Below are positions 53,315 to 61,963 of a DNA stretch of 64,000 nt, in pieces. Origin of the DNA: Arcobacter caeni (lineage in GTDB: Bacteria > Campylobacterota > Campylobacteria > Campylobacterales > Arcobacteraceae). A program made the position numbers and the translations under genes. The notes beneath the pieces are model-generated. The model was not told the origin of the DNA. It did not search any database and saw nothing but the letters and a program-made list of their open reading frames with translations. The stretch is from NCBI RefSeq assembly GCF_003063245.1, contig NZ_MUXE01000009.1, positions 35,199 through 99,198 on the forward strand, in the 5' to 3' direction. How positions within the stretch are numbered: the stretch's first letter is position 1; each line of letters starts with the position of its first letter.

Positions 53315-54334
53315 ATGAAAAAAATTATATTATCAACTGTTGCTTGTGCAACAATGATGTTAGCTGCAAACTCTGATTACAAATATGAAATTACACCAAC
53401 AGTTGGTGGAGTTTATACTGAGGGTAATTTAGGTTTAGATAGAGGTTATGCAAATGGTGGATTAAGTTTAGGATTTAATCAATTTGATTCTTTTATTGAT
53501 CAAGTTGAACTTGGTTTTTTAAGATCAACTGAAGATGTAAATTACAAAGGAACTAATGCTGATACTGGTATTACAAGAATATTTACTAACTTTATTAAAG
53601 AATATAGCTTAACTTCTGATGTATCATTATATACATTAGTTGGTGCTGGTGTTGAAATTTTTGACAACGAAGGTAATGGAAATAAAGACGGATTATTTGG
53701 TAACTATGGTGCTGGAATTAAATATAAAATTGCAGACCAATTTGCTTTAAAATTCGATGTTAGACATTTAATTGAAGCTGATCATGGAGACAATAACTTA
53801 TTATATAATGTAGGTTTTGCTGTTCCATTTGGTGAAGTTGCTAAACCAGCTCCTGTTGTTGAGAAAAAAGCTCCTGTTGTTGTAGCTCCTGTTGTTGCAG
53901 CAGCTCCTAAAGATTCTGATGGTGATGGTGTAATTGATGAATTAGACCAATGTCCAGATACTATGAAAGGTTCAAAAGTTGATACTGTTGGATGTATGAC
54001 TTTAGTTAACTTAAATATTAACTTTGATACAAACAAATCAGATATTAAAGATTCTTACAATTCAAGAGTAGCTGAATTCGCAAAAATGATGAATGCTAAT
54101 CCAAAATTAAAAGCTACAATTGGAGCACACACTGATTCTGTTGGTTCAGATGCTTACAATCAAAAATTATCTGAAAGAAGAGCTGCTGCTGCTGTTAATG
54201 CATTAAAAGCATTAAAAGTTGACGCATCAAGAATTAAAGCTGTTGGTTATGGTGAAACTAAACCAGTTGCTTCAAATGATACTGTTGAAGGTAGAGCTGA
54301 AAATAGAAGAGTTGAAGCTGTAATGAGCAAATAA
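53315..54334 (+). CDS. OmpA-family outer-membrane protein
   Basis: This 339-aa precursor has a signal peptide (MKKIILSTVACATMMLAANS), an N-terminal beta-barrel of about 170 residues, an alanine/proline/valine-rich linker (APVVEKKAPVVVAPVVAAAP), a calcium-binding thrombospondin type-3-like loop (DSDGDGVIDELDQCPDT) and a C-terminal peptidoglycan-binding domain (LNINFDTNKSDIKDSY ... HTDSVGSDAYNQKLSERRA). It anchors the outer membrane to the wall. It is monocistronic with its own terminator. Confidence 0.93.
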   Translation: MKKIILSTVACATMMLAANSDYKYEITPTVGGVYTEGNLGLDRGYANGGLSLGFNQFDSFIDQVELGFLRSTEDVNYKGTNADTGITRIFTNFIKEYSLTSDVSLYTLVGAGVEIFDNEGNGNKDGLFGNYGAGIKYKIADQFALKFDVRHLIEADHGDNNLLYNVGFAVPFGEVAKPAPVVEKKAPVVVAPVVAAAPKDSDGDGVIDELDQCPDTMKGSKVDTVGCMTLVNLNINFDTNKSDIKDSYNSRVAEFAKMMNANPKLKATIGAHTDSVGSDAYNQKLSERRAAAAVNALKALKVDASRIKAVGYGETKPVASNDTVEGRAENRRVEAVMSK

Positions 54335-54354
54335 TTCTAATTTTTTTAGAATAT

Positions 54355-54387
54355 AAGGGGCTTGAGTTTATCTCAGCCCCTTTTTTT
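54355..54387 (+). terminator. Terminator after the OmpA-like gene
   Basis: AAGGGGCTTGAG pairs with CTCAGCCCCTT (one bulge) and is followed by seven T residues. A second small hairpin ATTCTAA/TTAGAAT precedes it at 54334-54352. Confidence 0.9.
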
Positions 54388-54483
54388 ATTTCTACCAATT
54401 CCTATTTAACAATAAACTTACAAAACTTTAGATACAATCGCGATATAATAAATAACACAATAAACAACTTATAGGAATTACCC

Positions 54484-56271
54484 TTGCAAAAAAATATTAG
54501 AAACTTTAGTATTATTGCTCATATTGACCATGGAAAATCAACTCTTGCAGATAGAATAATTCAAGAATGTGGTGCAGTTGCAGATAGAGATTTATCAGCA
54601 CAAATGATGGATACTATGGATATAGAACAAGAAAGAGGGATTACAATTAAGGCTCAAAGTGTAAGACTTAATTATGTAAAAGATGGACAAAATTATATTC
54701 TAAATCTAATTGACACTCCAGGTCATGTTGACTTTTCTTATGAAGTAAGCCGTTCATTAGCCTCTTCTGATGGAGCACTTTTAATTATTGATGCAACACA
54801 AGGTGTTGAAGCTCAAACTATTGCTAATGTATATATTGCTATGGATAATGACCTAGAAATTCTTCCAGTTGTAAATAAAATTGATTTGCCAAGTGCTGAT
54901 CCAGATAGAGTTTTAGAAGAAGTTGAAGAAGCAATTGGAATTGATTGTACGGAAAGTAATCTAATCAGTGCAAAAACAGGTGTTGGAGTAAAAGCGTTAA
55001 TTGATGCTATCGTTGATAGAATTCCGTCACCAGTTGGTGATACAGATGCTCCTACAAAAGCTTTGATTTATGATTCTTGGTTTGATAATTATCTTGGAGC
55101 TTTAGCACTTGTTAGAGTTTATGATGGAAGTATCAAAAAAGGTCAAATGATTAGAATGATGAATACACAAGAAGAACATCAAGTTCTTAATTTAATGTAT
55201 CCACATCCTAGAAAACCAACAAAAACAAATGTTATTGAAACAGGTGAAATTGGAATTGTTATACTGGGACTTAAAACAACAAATAGTATCGCCGTTGGAG
55301 ATACAATTACTGACGCGAAAAATCCAACAGCTGAAGTAATCGATGGATTTGAACCTGCTAAACCATTTGTATTTGCAGGAATTTATCCAATTGAAACAGA
55401 TAAATTTGAAGATTTAAGAGATGCTTTAAATAAACTACAATTAAACGATAGTTCAATCTCATTTGAACCTGAAAGTTCAGCAGCTTTAGGAAGTGGATTT
55501 AGAACAGGATTTTTAGGAATGCTTCACATGGAAGTAATCAAAGAAAGACTTGAAAGAGAGTTTGATTTAGATTTAATAGCAACTGCACCAACGGTTGTTT
55601 ATGAAATTTTAAAAACAGATGGAACAAGAATTACGATCCAAAACCCAAGTGAATTACCAGCTCCAAACTACATAGATACGATTTTTGAACCTTATGTAAA
55701 AGCTACAATTTTAGTACCTGATGAATTCTTAGGAAATGTTATCAAACTTCTTAATGACAAAAGAGGTAATCAAAATAAAATGGATTACATCGGTAAAAGA
55801 GTTTTACTAGATTATGATATTCCAATGAATGAAATCGTAATGGATTTTTATGATAAATTAAAATCAACAACAAAAGGTTATGCCTCTTTTGATTATGAAC
55901 CAATTGGATTTAGACCAGGTGTTTTACAAAAACTAGATATTAAAGTTGCAGGTGAAATCGTAGATGCACTTTCAATTATCGTGCCTGAGAATAAAGCACT
56001 TTCAAAAGGAAGAGAATTTATCAAAGCCTTAAAAGAGTTAATTCCAAGACAATTATTTGAAGTTGCAATCCAAGCAAGTATCGGAAATAATGTAATTGCA
56101 AGAGAAACTGTAAAATCAACAGGTAAAAATGTAACTGCAAAATGTTACGGTGGAGATATTACAAGAAAAAGAAAATTACTAGAAAAACAAAAAGCTGGTA
56201 AAAAAAGAATGAAAGCCATAGGAAAAGTAAATGTACCTCAAGAAGCATTCATGGCAGTTTTAAAAATATAA
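54484..56271 (+). CDS. lepA: Elongation factor 4 (LepA)
   Basis: This 595-aa translational GTPase remodels stalled ribosomes. G1 [10 protein letters not shown]2/G3 [11 protein letters not shown] and DTPGHVDF, and G4 NKID are present, and the unique LepA C-terminal domain includes [17 protein letters not shown]. Length is normal. The start is TTG 54484 behind ATAGGAA. A repeat-rich intergenic region follows. Confidence 0.97.
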   Translation: MQKNIRNFSIIAHIDHGKSTLADRIIQECGAVADRDLSAQMMDTMDIEQERGITIKAQSVRLNYVKDGQNYILNLIDTPGHVDFSYEVSRSLASSDGALLIIDATQGVEAQTIANVYIAMDNDLEILPVVNKIDLPSADPDRVLEEVEEAIGIDCTESNLISAKTGVGVKALIDAIVDRIPSPVGDTDAPTKALIYDSWFDNYLGALALVRVYDGSIKKGQMIRMMNTQEEHQVLNLMYPHPRKPTKTNVIETGEIGIVILGLKTTNSIAVGDTITDAKNPTAEVIDGFEPAKPFVFAGIYPIETDKFEDLRDALNKLQLNDSSISFEPESSAALGSGFRTGFLGMLHMEVIKERLEREFDLDLIATAPTVVYEILKTDGTRITIQNPSELPAPNYIDTIFEPYVKATILVPDEFLGNVIKLLNDKRGNQNKMDYIGKRVLLDYDIPMNEIVMDFYDKLKSTTKGYASFDYEPIGFRPGVLQKLDIKVAGEIVDALSIIVPENKALSKGREFIKALKELIPRQLFEVAIQASIGNNVIARETVKSTGKNVTAKCYGGDITRKRKLLEKQKAGKKRMKAIGKVNVPQEAFMAVLKI

Positions 56272-56306
56272 TTTCATCTTTTGGCGAATTTCTGCGTCAA
56301 ATCAAT

Positions 56307-56349
56307 AATTTAAATGCTCACGTACTCTTAGTACGCTGCGCTTTAAATT
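56307..56349. repeat. Composite hairpin with CGTACT/AGTACG core
   Basis: AATTTAAA (56307-56314) and TTTAAATT (56342-56349) enclose CGTACT-CTT-AGTACG (56321-56335). It looks like an intergenic palindromic repeat; there is no T-tract. Confidence 0.55.
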
Positions 56350-56411
56350 CTCTTTTTTCCTTGAACTTCACTCAAAATCTAAAACTCTATTTTTAAAAAT
56401 TATCTATATAT

Positions 56412-56822
56412 TTAATATTTTGTACTCTCATCAAAATGGTCTCGACAATTTTTACACCACCATCCTGGTCCATCTTTATGTAATCTTACACTCAATTCAT
56501 TTACATCAAAACAAGTTGGACAAAAAGGACCTTCTTTTTTTCGATCAATTTCTTTCCAATATATATTATCATCAAAAGTAATAGTACTTTTATCTTGTAA
56601 CTTTTTCTTTAAGTCTCTGATTTCATCATCTTTATCAATTAAATCCACTTTAATATCGGCTAACTCTGTTTTTAAATCTACTAAAGAACTAATTAATTCT
56701 GCTAATTTCAATTTCGTTTCTGCTTCATCCAGAGAACTACTACTATCTTTTATAAGTTTTGCAATCTCCATTGATGTTTTTATAGTAGCAATTGCTGTTG
56801 ATATACTTCCTAAATCAGGCAT
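56412..56822 (-). CDS. Coiled-coil protein with C-terminal zinc ribbon, function unknown
   Basis: I do not recognise this 136-aa protein beyond its parts. Residues about 1-85 are helical, with a heptad-like coiled coil (LKTELADIKVDLIDKDDEIRDLKKKL). The C-terminal 50 residues have CPTC and WWCKNCRDHF, a four-cysteine zinc ribbon. ATG 56822 (MPDLGSI) lies behind AAGGAAA; an upstream start would add eight residues without a ribosome site. It is flanked by palindromic repeats on both sides, and small zinc-ribbon proteins of this kind also occur in mobile DNA, so it may be an accessory gene. Confidence 0.7.
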   Translation of the reverse strand: MPDLGSISTAIATIKTSMEIAKLIKDSSSSLDEAETKLKLAELISSLVDLKTELADIKVDLIDKDDEIRDLKKKLQDKSTITFDDNIYWKEIDRKKEGPFCPTCFDVNELSVRLHKDGPGWWCKNCRDHFDESTKY

Positions 56823-56889
56823 TAATTTCCTTCTAAATAATTTCAATCATTATAGCAAAATCTGAACTACACTCTTAAATGTGAGCATT

Positions 56890-57012
56890 TTCAAAATAGC
56901 GTAAAAAAAAATCTATCTAAATTCGTTAAGAAATTTGAACTGTCTGAAGACTGAGGTACGAAGTCAAGTTTTCAAATTTTAGAATTTAGATAGATTTTTT
57001 AGCTATTTTGAA
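56890..57012. repeat. Long palindromic element (about 123 bp), MITE-like
   Basis: The outer arms are TTCAAAATAGC ... TCTATCTAAATTC (56890-56924) and the complementary 31-nt sequence at 56982-57012, differing only by extra A residues. Inside, AAATTTGAA (56931-56939) and TTCAAATTT (56971-56979) continue the fold. No gene is present and no target-site duplication is obvious. Confidence 0.65.
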
Positions 57013-57037
57013 TCCCTGCGAACGCTTTTCTTTTGCT

Positions 57038-57064
57038 TACTTTTCTTTACTAAAAAGAAAAGTA
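57038..57064. repeat. Dispersed hairpin repeat (copy 2)
   Basis: TACTTTTCTTT and AAAGAAAAGTA form an 11-bp stem around ACTAA. Preceded by TTTTGCT, it resembles in inverse orientation the hairpin at 12492-12515. Confidence 0.5.
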
Positions 57065-57114
57065 TGAAGCATCACAACAAAGAAATAAACATAATTTATG
57101 ATATTATTATTTTC

Positions 57115-57687
57115 ATGTTATGCATAACCTGTAAAAACCTATCATTCCAAATTATCTGTAAAGATTGTCAAAATAATCTTTTAATCCCCTCTTTCCACAA
57201 AAGAGAAATAGAAGATGGATTTTTCAACTACTCTTTTTATACTCTTTCAGAACTAGAAGATTTAATCTTATCAAAATACTATTTTCATGGAGATAGAGTT
57301 TTTAATATTTTAGCAAAACTCTCTTTTGCTAAATTTGCTCAGAATTTCAGTTTTACAAATGAAGTTTACGCAATTCCTATTGATGACCATACACGACATG
57401 ATTTTTCTCATACAGCTATTTTAGCAAGACATTTAAAATCTGAATTTATAACTCCTAAATACAACACTTTAAAAGCTTCTAATATTATAAAATATGCAGG
57501 AAAAGATTTGGAATTTAGACAAAAAAATCCAAGAAAATTTCAAGTTAAAAATATCACTAATCAAATAACTATTTTATGTGATGATTTAATTACCACAGGT
57601 TCTACTATTAAAGAAGCGAAAAAAGCTTTAGAGAAAAAGAATAATCAAGTTCTATTTTCTCTAACATTAGCTGATGCAAAACTCTAA
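57115..57687 (+). CDS. ComF-like phosphoribosyltransferase-fold protein
   Basis: This 190-aa protein has a short N-terminal zinc-binding part (CITCKNLSFQIICKDCQNN, four cysteines) and a type I phosphoribosyltransferase fold with the PRPP-loop CDDLITTGSTIKEA. ComF proteins are needed for DNA uptake by naturally competent bacteria, including Campylobacter relatives. The frame is open from ATG 57064, but that codon overlaps a repeat hairpin and would add a non-family segment; ATG 57115 (MLCITCKN) fits the family better, though neither has a strong ribosome site. Confidence 0.85.
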   Translation: MLCITCKNLSFQIICKDCQNNLLIPSFHKREIEDGFFNYSFYTLSELEDLILSKYYFHGDRVFNILAKLSFAKFAQNFSFTNEVYAIPIDDHTRHDFSHTAILARHLKSEFITPKYNTLKASNIIKYAGKDLEFRQKNPRKFQVKNITNQITILCDDLITTGSTIKEAKKALEKKNNQVLFSLTLADAKL

Positions 57688-57691
57688 AATT

Positions 57692-59446
57692 TTAATTATC
57701 ATTTTCTTCTGCAATTTCAAGTAAAACCTTATCTTCAACCCATAAAATCATTGTTACATCAATAAGTCTATTACAAATAAAAATAGCAAAAGACAAATCA
57801 TATATTAAATTTGTAGCAACAGAGGCATTGATTTTTTTTGAATTTATTAACTTATCTATTCTAATATTTCGTATATTTTCAATTGAATTTAGTTTTTGTT
57901 TTAATGCTTTTACTTTATAAAGGCGATCAATATCATCCAAATTATGATTTTGTCTTATGTACTTTAATTCTCTAAAAACCATAAGCATCAAATCTTTTAT
58001 AATTTCATATTCAGATGTAACATATTTATCTTTATTTTTTTGATTATTTTCCAGATTTTTTTCTAATTTCTTAATATTTTTTAGAAGTTTATTCATCTGA
58101 TTTGTTGCAGATTTTAATAAATTTACAACTTGAGAATCTTCTTCATTCATATTTTTTTGTGCTTCTGAAGAAAATTGAATAATATCATCATGTAATAACT
58201 TTAAATTTTCTTTATAAATTTTATCTATTTTTATATTTTGTATGTTATTTGTTTTATTTTCATAATGAGAAAAATGCAAATCTTCATCATTTATTTTTAA
58301 TTGGTGTTTAATTGATTTTAAAAGATTGTAATAAAAGTTTTTATTCTCTTTTCGCAAACTAATGATTGCAGTTTTTGGTATTTGAATAACTTCATCATTT
58401 AAATATTGCGGTTTAGCCCAAGATTTTATTTTAGGAATAAAAAGTTTTTGTAGTGTTTTTACCATCAAAGGAATAAATGGAATCAAAATAATAACAGCCA
58501 CAATATTAAATAAAGTTTGAAACATTGTTAATTTTATAACATAATTATCTGCTGCTACACCAAAATATTGTGCAATAAAATCAATCAAATATATAATTGG
58601 ATATATAAAAATTGTTGCAAAAATAGCAGCTGTTAGATTGAGAATAAATTGAGCAAGAGCTAATCTTTTACCATTTGCATTTGAAGATACAGCTCCCAAA
58701 ACAGTTGTTGCTGTACTTCCAATTTTTCCACCAATTACAGTTGAGAGTGCATTTATATAAACTATTTGCATACTTGCAAGTGCTGTCAAAATTATAGCAA
58801 TACTTGCCGAACTTGATTGCACAACAAAAGTCATTATACCTCCCAAAATAGAATAAATAAACATTCCAAAAAAACCATCAAGAGCATAAACTGATAAATC
58901 AATACTATCTTTTAATGATGAAAAACCATTAACCATATAAGATATTCCTAAAAAAATAAATCCTAAACCTAATAAAATATTGCCTAAACCTTTATTTCTT
59001 TGTTCTTTTGAAAATCTAAAAAATATACCAAAAATAATTATAGGCATAGCATAATGAGAAATTTTTATTTTTAATCCAAGTGTTGCAATTAACCAAGCAG
59101 TTGTGGAAGAGCCTAAACTTGAACCTAAGATTACACCTATTGCTTCACTTAATCCAATTAAATCAGTTGCTAAAAAAGAGATTAGGATTACACTTGTAAG
59201 GGATGAACTTTGAATAACTGAAGTGATTATAAAACCTGTTCCAATAGCTTTTGGCAAAGTATTTGTAAATTTTTCTAAAATATGTTCTAAAAAACCTCCA
59301 GAAAAAAGTTTAAATCCTTCATCTAAAAAAAACATACCAACTAAAAAAATAGCAACTCCAGCAACAATAATTTTAGCATTTTCATAAGAAAAAACGAAAT
59401 AAGCTAAAACCAAAAATAATAGAGGAAAAAACATTTTTTTAACCAT
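57692..59446 (-). CDS. Na/Pi cotransporter family protein with PhoU-like tail
   Basis: This 584-aa protein has an N-terminal half of about nine helices carrying the duplicated QSSS motif (VIQSSSLTSVILIS and VQSSSASIAIILTALAS), the hallmark of NptA-type sodium/phosphate cotransporters. The C-terminal 200 residues are helical and PhoU-like, often involved in control of phosphate flux. The membrane half is well conserved; the tail less so. GGAGGAGTG precedes ATG 59446. Convergent with the comF-like gene (4-bp gap). Confidence 0.9.
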   Translation of the reverse strand: MVKKMFFPLLFLVLAYFVFSYENAKIIVAGVAIFLVGMFFLDEGFKLFSGGFLEHILEKFTNTLPKAIGTGFIITSVIQSSSLTSVILISFLATDLIGLSEAIGVILGSSLGSSTTAWLIATLGLKIKISHYAMPIIIFGIFFRFSKEQRNKGLGNILLGLGFIFLGISYMVNGFSSLKDSIDLSVYALDGFFGMFIYSILGGIMTFVVQSSSASIAIILTALASMQIVYINALSTVIGGKIGSTATTVLGAVSSNANGKRLALAQFILNLTAAIFATIFIYPIIYLIDFIAQYFGVAADNYVIKLTMFQTLFNIVAVIILIPFIPLMVKTLQKLFIPKIKSWAKPQYLNDEVIQIPKTAIISLRKENKNFYYNLLKSIKHQLKINDEDLHFSHYENKTNNIQNIKIDKIYKENLKLLHDDIIQFSSEAQKNMNEEDSQVVNLLKSATNQMNKLLKNIKKLEKNLENNQKNKDKYVTSEYEIIKDLMLMVFRELKYIRQNHNLDDIDRLYKVKALKQKLNSIENIRNIRIDKLINSKKINASVATNLIYDLSFAIFICNRLIDVTMILWVEDKVLLEIAEENDN

Positions 59447-59607
59447 TACACTCCTCCAAAAGTATATAATAAATAATACATTTAAAACATAGCATTATGA
59501 TAGCTTTTAAATGTATTTATTTTTAAAGTAGAAGATAATTTTTTGTCTCTTAAGTAACTCACATTTAATATAAGATATAATCAAGATATATGAAATAGGA
59601 ATTGTTT

Positions 59608-60216
59608 ATGATAGGAATAATAGATTATAACATGGGGAATTTAGCAAGTGTTTACAATGCTTGTAAATTAATAGATGCAAAAGCTACAATTGTTAAAAAT
59701 CCAGAAGATTTAAAAAATTTTAATAGAGTTATTTTGCCAGGTGTTGGTGCTTACAAAGATGCAATGGAACATCTTATTCAAACAGGGATGAATGAAGCTG
59801 TTTATGAGTTTGCAAAAAGTGGAAAACCAATGATTGGTATTTGTTTGGGAATGCAACTTTTATTTGAAAGCTCACAAGAATTTGGTCATACAGATGGTCT
59901 TGGATTAATTGATGGGCAAGTTGTGAAATTTGATAAGTCAAAAATGCATGAAGATTTCAAAATTCCTCACATGGGTTGGAATACAATAAGAAATAAAGAA
60001 CACGCCTTATTTGAAGGATTAAAAGATCCATATTTGTATTTTGTTCACTCATATCACGCGGTTACTAGTGAAAAAAATATCATTGGAACTACAACTTATG
60101 GTTATGATTTCACAAGTGCTGTTAATAAAGATAATATTTATGGTTTACAGCCACATCCTGAAAAATCACATGATAATGGACTAAAAATTTTAAAGAACTT
60201 TATAAATTTAAAATAA
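59608..60216 (+). CDS. hisH: Imidazole glycerol phosphate synthase subunit HisH
   Basis: This 202-aa glutaminase supplies ammonia to HisF in histidine synthesis. GIIDYNMGNLASVYNA, the nucleophile loop GICLGMQLLFE (Cys), and HSYHAV and LQPHPEKS (His-x-Glu of the triad) are visible. ATG 59608 behind AGGA is chosen over an in-frame TTG two codons upstream. hisF is not in the window; hisA follows after an SDR gene, forming a histidine-related unit. Confidence 0.97.
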   Translation: MIGIIDYNMGNLASVYNACKLIDAKATIVKNPEDLKNFNRVILPGVGAYKDAMEHLIQTGMNEAVYEFAKSGKPMIGICLGMQLLFESSQEFGHTDGLGLIDGQVVKFDKSKMHEDFKIPHMGWNTIRNKEHALFEGLKDPYLYFVHSYHAVTSEKNIIGTTTYGYDFTSAVNKDNIYGLQPHPEKSHDNGLKILKNFINLK

Positions 60217-60225
60217 GGAAATTTT

Positions 60226-61077
60226 ATGAAAACTATTGCAATTACTGGTGCTAGTGGATTTGTTGGAACAAGTTTAACAAAATATTTTTCTAATCTTGGA
60301 TATAAAATTATTCCTATTTCAAGAGATATTTTAAATAATAAACAAAAATTAGAAGAGACTTTGAATTCAACTCAAATTGTAATTAATTTAGCTGGTGCAA
60401 ACATCATAAATAGATGGAATGAAGCATATAAAAAACTTCTTTATTCAAGTAGAATTGATACAACTTCAAAAATAGTAAATGCAATTAATAATGTTCAAAA
60501 TAAACCAAAACTTCTTATTTCAACTTCTGCTGTTGGGATTTATGACAATAAAACTACTTATGATGAAAATGGAACTTATTCAAATGATTTTCTTTCAAAA
60601 CTTTGTCAAGAGTGGGAAAAAGAAGCTTTAAAAGCAAAAAATGAAACTACAAAAGTATCTATTTTTAGATTTGGAATAGTTTTAGGAAAAAATGGTGGTG
60701 CTTTACAAAAAATGATAACTCCATTTAAATTAGGACTTGGTGGAATTATTGGAAGCGGGAATCAAGCATTTTCATATATTCATATTGATGATTTATTAAA
60801 TGCTTATAAATTTGTAATTGAAAATGAGTTTGAAGATGTATTTAATATCACAGCTCCAATTCCCACAACAAATAAAGGTCTTACAAAAGCTTTAGGAAAA
60901 ACACTAAAAAGACCTACTATACTTCCAGTTCCAGAATTTATTTTAAAACTAATTTTTAGTGAAGGTGCCAAAGTTCTAACAGATGGACAAAGTGCGGTTC
61001 CTGAAGAATTATTGGATTTGGGATTTGAATTTAAATTCAAAAATATAGAAGAAACTATAGAAGATTTATGTAAATAA
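60226..61077 (+). CDS. TIGR01777-type NAD(P)-dependent epimerase (SDR39U1-like)
   Basis: This 283-aa short-chain dehydrogenase/epimerase has the nucleotide-binding [16 protein letters not shown] at the N-terminus, [24 protein letters not shown] (the family signature region), [10 protein letters not shown] and the C-terminal [14 protein letters not shown], all typical of the TIGR01777 (YfcH/SDR39U1) group, whose substrate is unknown. It sits 9 bp after hisH and 13 bp before hisA, so it is co-expressed with histidine genes; no role in that pathway is known to me. Confidence 0.9.
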   Translation: MKTIAITGASGFVGTSLTKYFSNLGYKIIPISRDILNNKQKLEETLNSTQIVINLAGANIINRWNEAYKKLLYSSRIDTTSKIVNAINNVQNKPKLLISTSAVGIYDNKTTYDENGTYSNDFLSKLCQEWEKEALKAKNETTKVSIFRFGIVLGKNGGALQKMITPFKLGLGGIIGSGNQAFSYIHIDDLLNAYKFVIENEFEDVFNITAPIPTTNKGLTKALGKTLKRPTILPVPEFILKLIFSEGAKVLTDGQSAVPEELLDLGFEFKFKNIEETIEDLCK

Positions 61078-61090
61078 AATAAGGATTAAT

Positions 61091-61828
61091 ATGGATATTT
61101 TACCAGCAATTGATTTAAAAGATGGAAAAGCTGTAAGACTTAGTAAAGGATTGATGGATAGTGCAAAAATCTATTCAGATGAACCTTGGATGGTGGCTAA
61201 AAGATTTGAAGAATTAGGTTCTAAATGGGTTCATATAGTTGATTTAAATGGCGCATTTGAGGGGAAACCTGCGAACTTAGAACAAATCAAAAAAATCAGA
61301 GAAAACTGTAATCTAAAAATCGAACTTGGTGGTGGGATTAGAGATGAAGAAACTATCAAAATGTATGTTGAACTTGGAGTTGATAGACTTATTCTTGGTT
61401 CAATTGCAGTAAAAAATCCACAATTTGTAAAAGATATGGCTGCTAAATATCCGATTGCTGTTGGAATTGATGCTATGAATGGAATGGTTGCGGTTGAGGG
61501 TTGGGCTGAAGTTTCTACGATGAAAGCAACTGATTTAGCTCAAGAATTTGCAAATGCTGGAGTTCTAGCAATCATCTGTACAGATATAAGCAAAGATGGA
61601 ATGCTTTGTGGAGTAAATGTCGAATTCACGGAATCAATTGCCCTTGCATCAAAAGTTGATACAATTGCATCTGGTGGAGTAAAAGATATAAATGACATCA
61701 TAAATTGTAAAGCAAATGGAAATATTGCGGGTGTTATTGTAGGAAAAGCATTTTATGAAGGAACTCTTGATTTAGAAGAGGCTTTTAAAGTTTTAGAAAA
61801 TAATTTACAAATAAAAAGTATTATTTGA
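61091..61828 (+). CDS. hisA: Phosphoribosylformimino-5-aminoimidazole carboxamide ribotide isomerase
   Basis: This 245-aa TIM-barrel isomerase catalyses the Amadori rearrangement in histidine synthesis. [18 protein letters not shown] carries the first catalytic Asp, [13 protein letters not shown] a phosphate-binding loop, and [15 protein letters not shown] the second Asp. Length is normal. Last gene of the hisH - SDR - hisA unit. Confidence 0.97.
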   Translation: MDILPAIDLKDGKAVRLSKGLMDSAKIYSDEPWMVAKRFEELGSKWVHIVDLNGAFEGKPANLEQIKKIRENCNLKIELGGGIRDEETIKMYVELGVDRLILGSIAVKNPQFVKDMAAKYPIAVGIDAMNGMVAVEGWAEVSTMKATDLAQEFANAGVLAIICTDISKDGMLCGVNVEFTESIALASKVDTIASGGVKDINDIINCKANGNIAGVIVGKAFYEGTLDLEEAFKVLENNLQIKSII

Positions 61829-61963
61829 TTTCTTTAAAAAATATTTTCATTAACTAGCATCATAACTATAGTTTATTCGTAAATTTCGAAAATTATTTAA
61901 AAAGTATATACATAAAAATAATTTTATGTTATTATAATTAAAATAATTTATAAAGGCTAGTTG

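Noticed and set aside
56412..56822. Prophage or integrated element around the zinc-ribbon gene
   Set aside because: No integrase, structural or replication genes nearby; only one small gene and palindromes between housekeeping genes.
57064..57114. Longer ComF-like protein starting at ATG 57064
   Set aside because: The ATG is part of a repeat hairpin and the added residues are not family-like; the zinc-binding start at 57115 is more typical.
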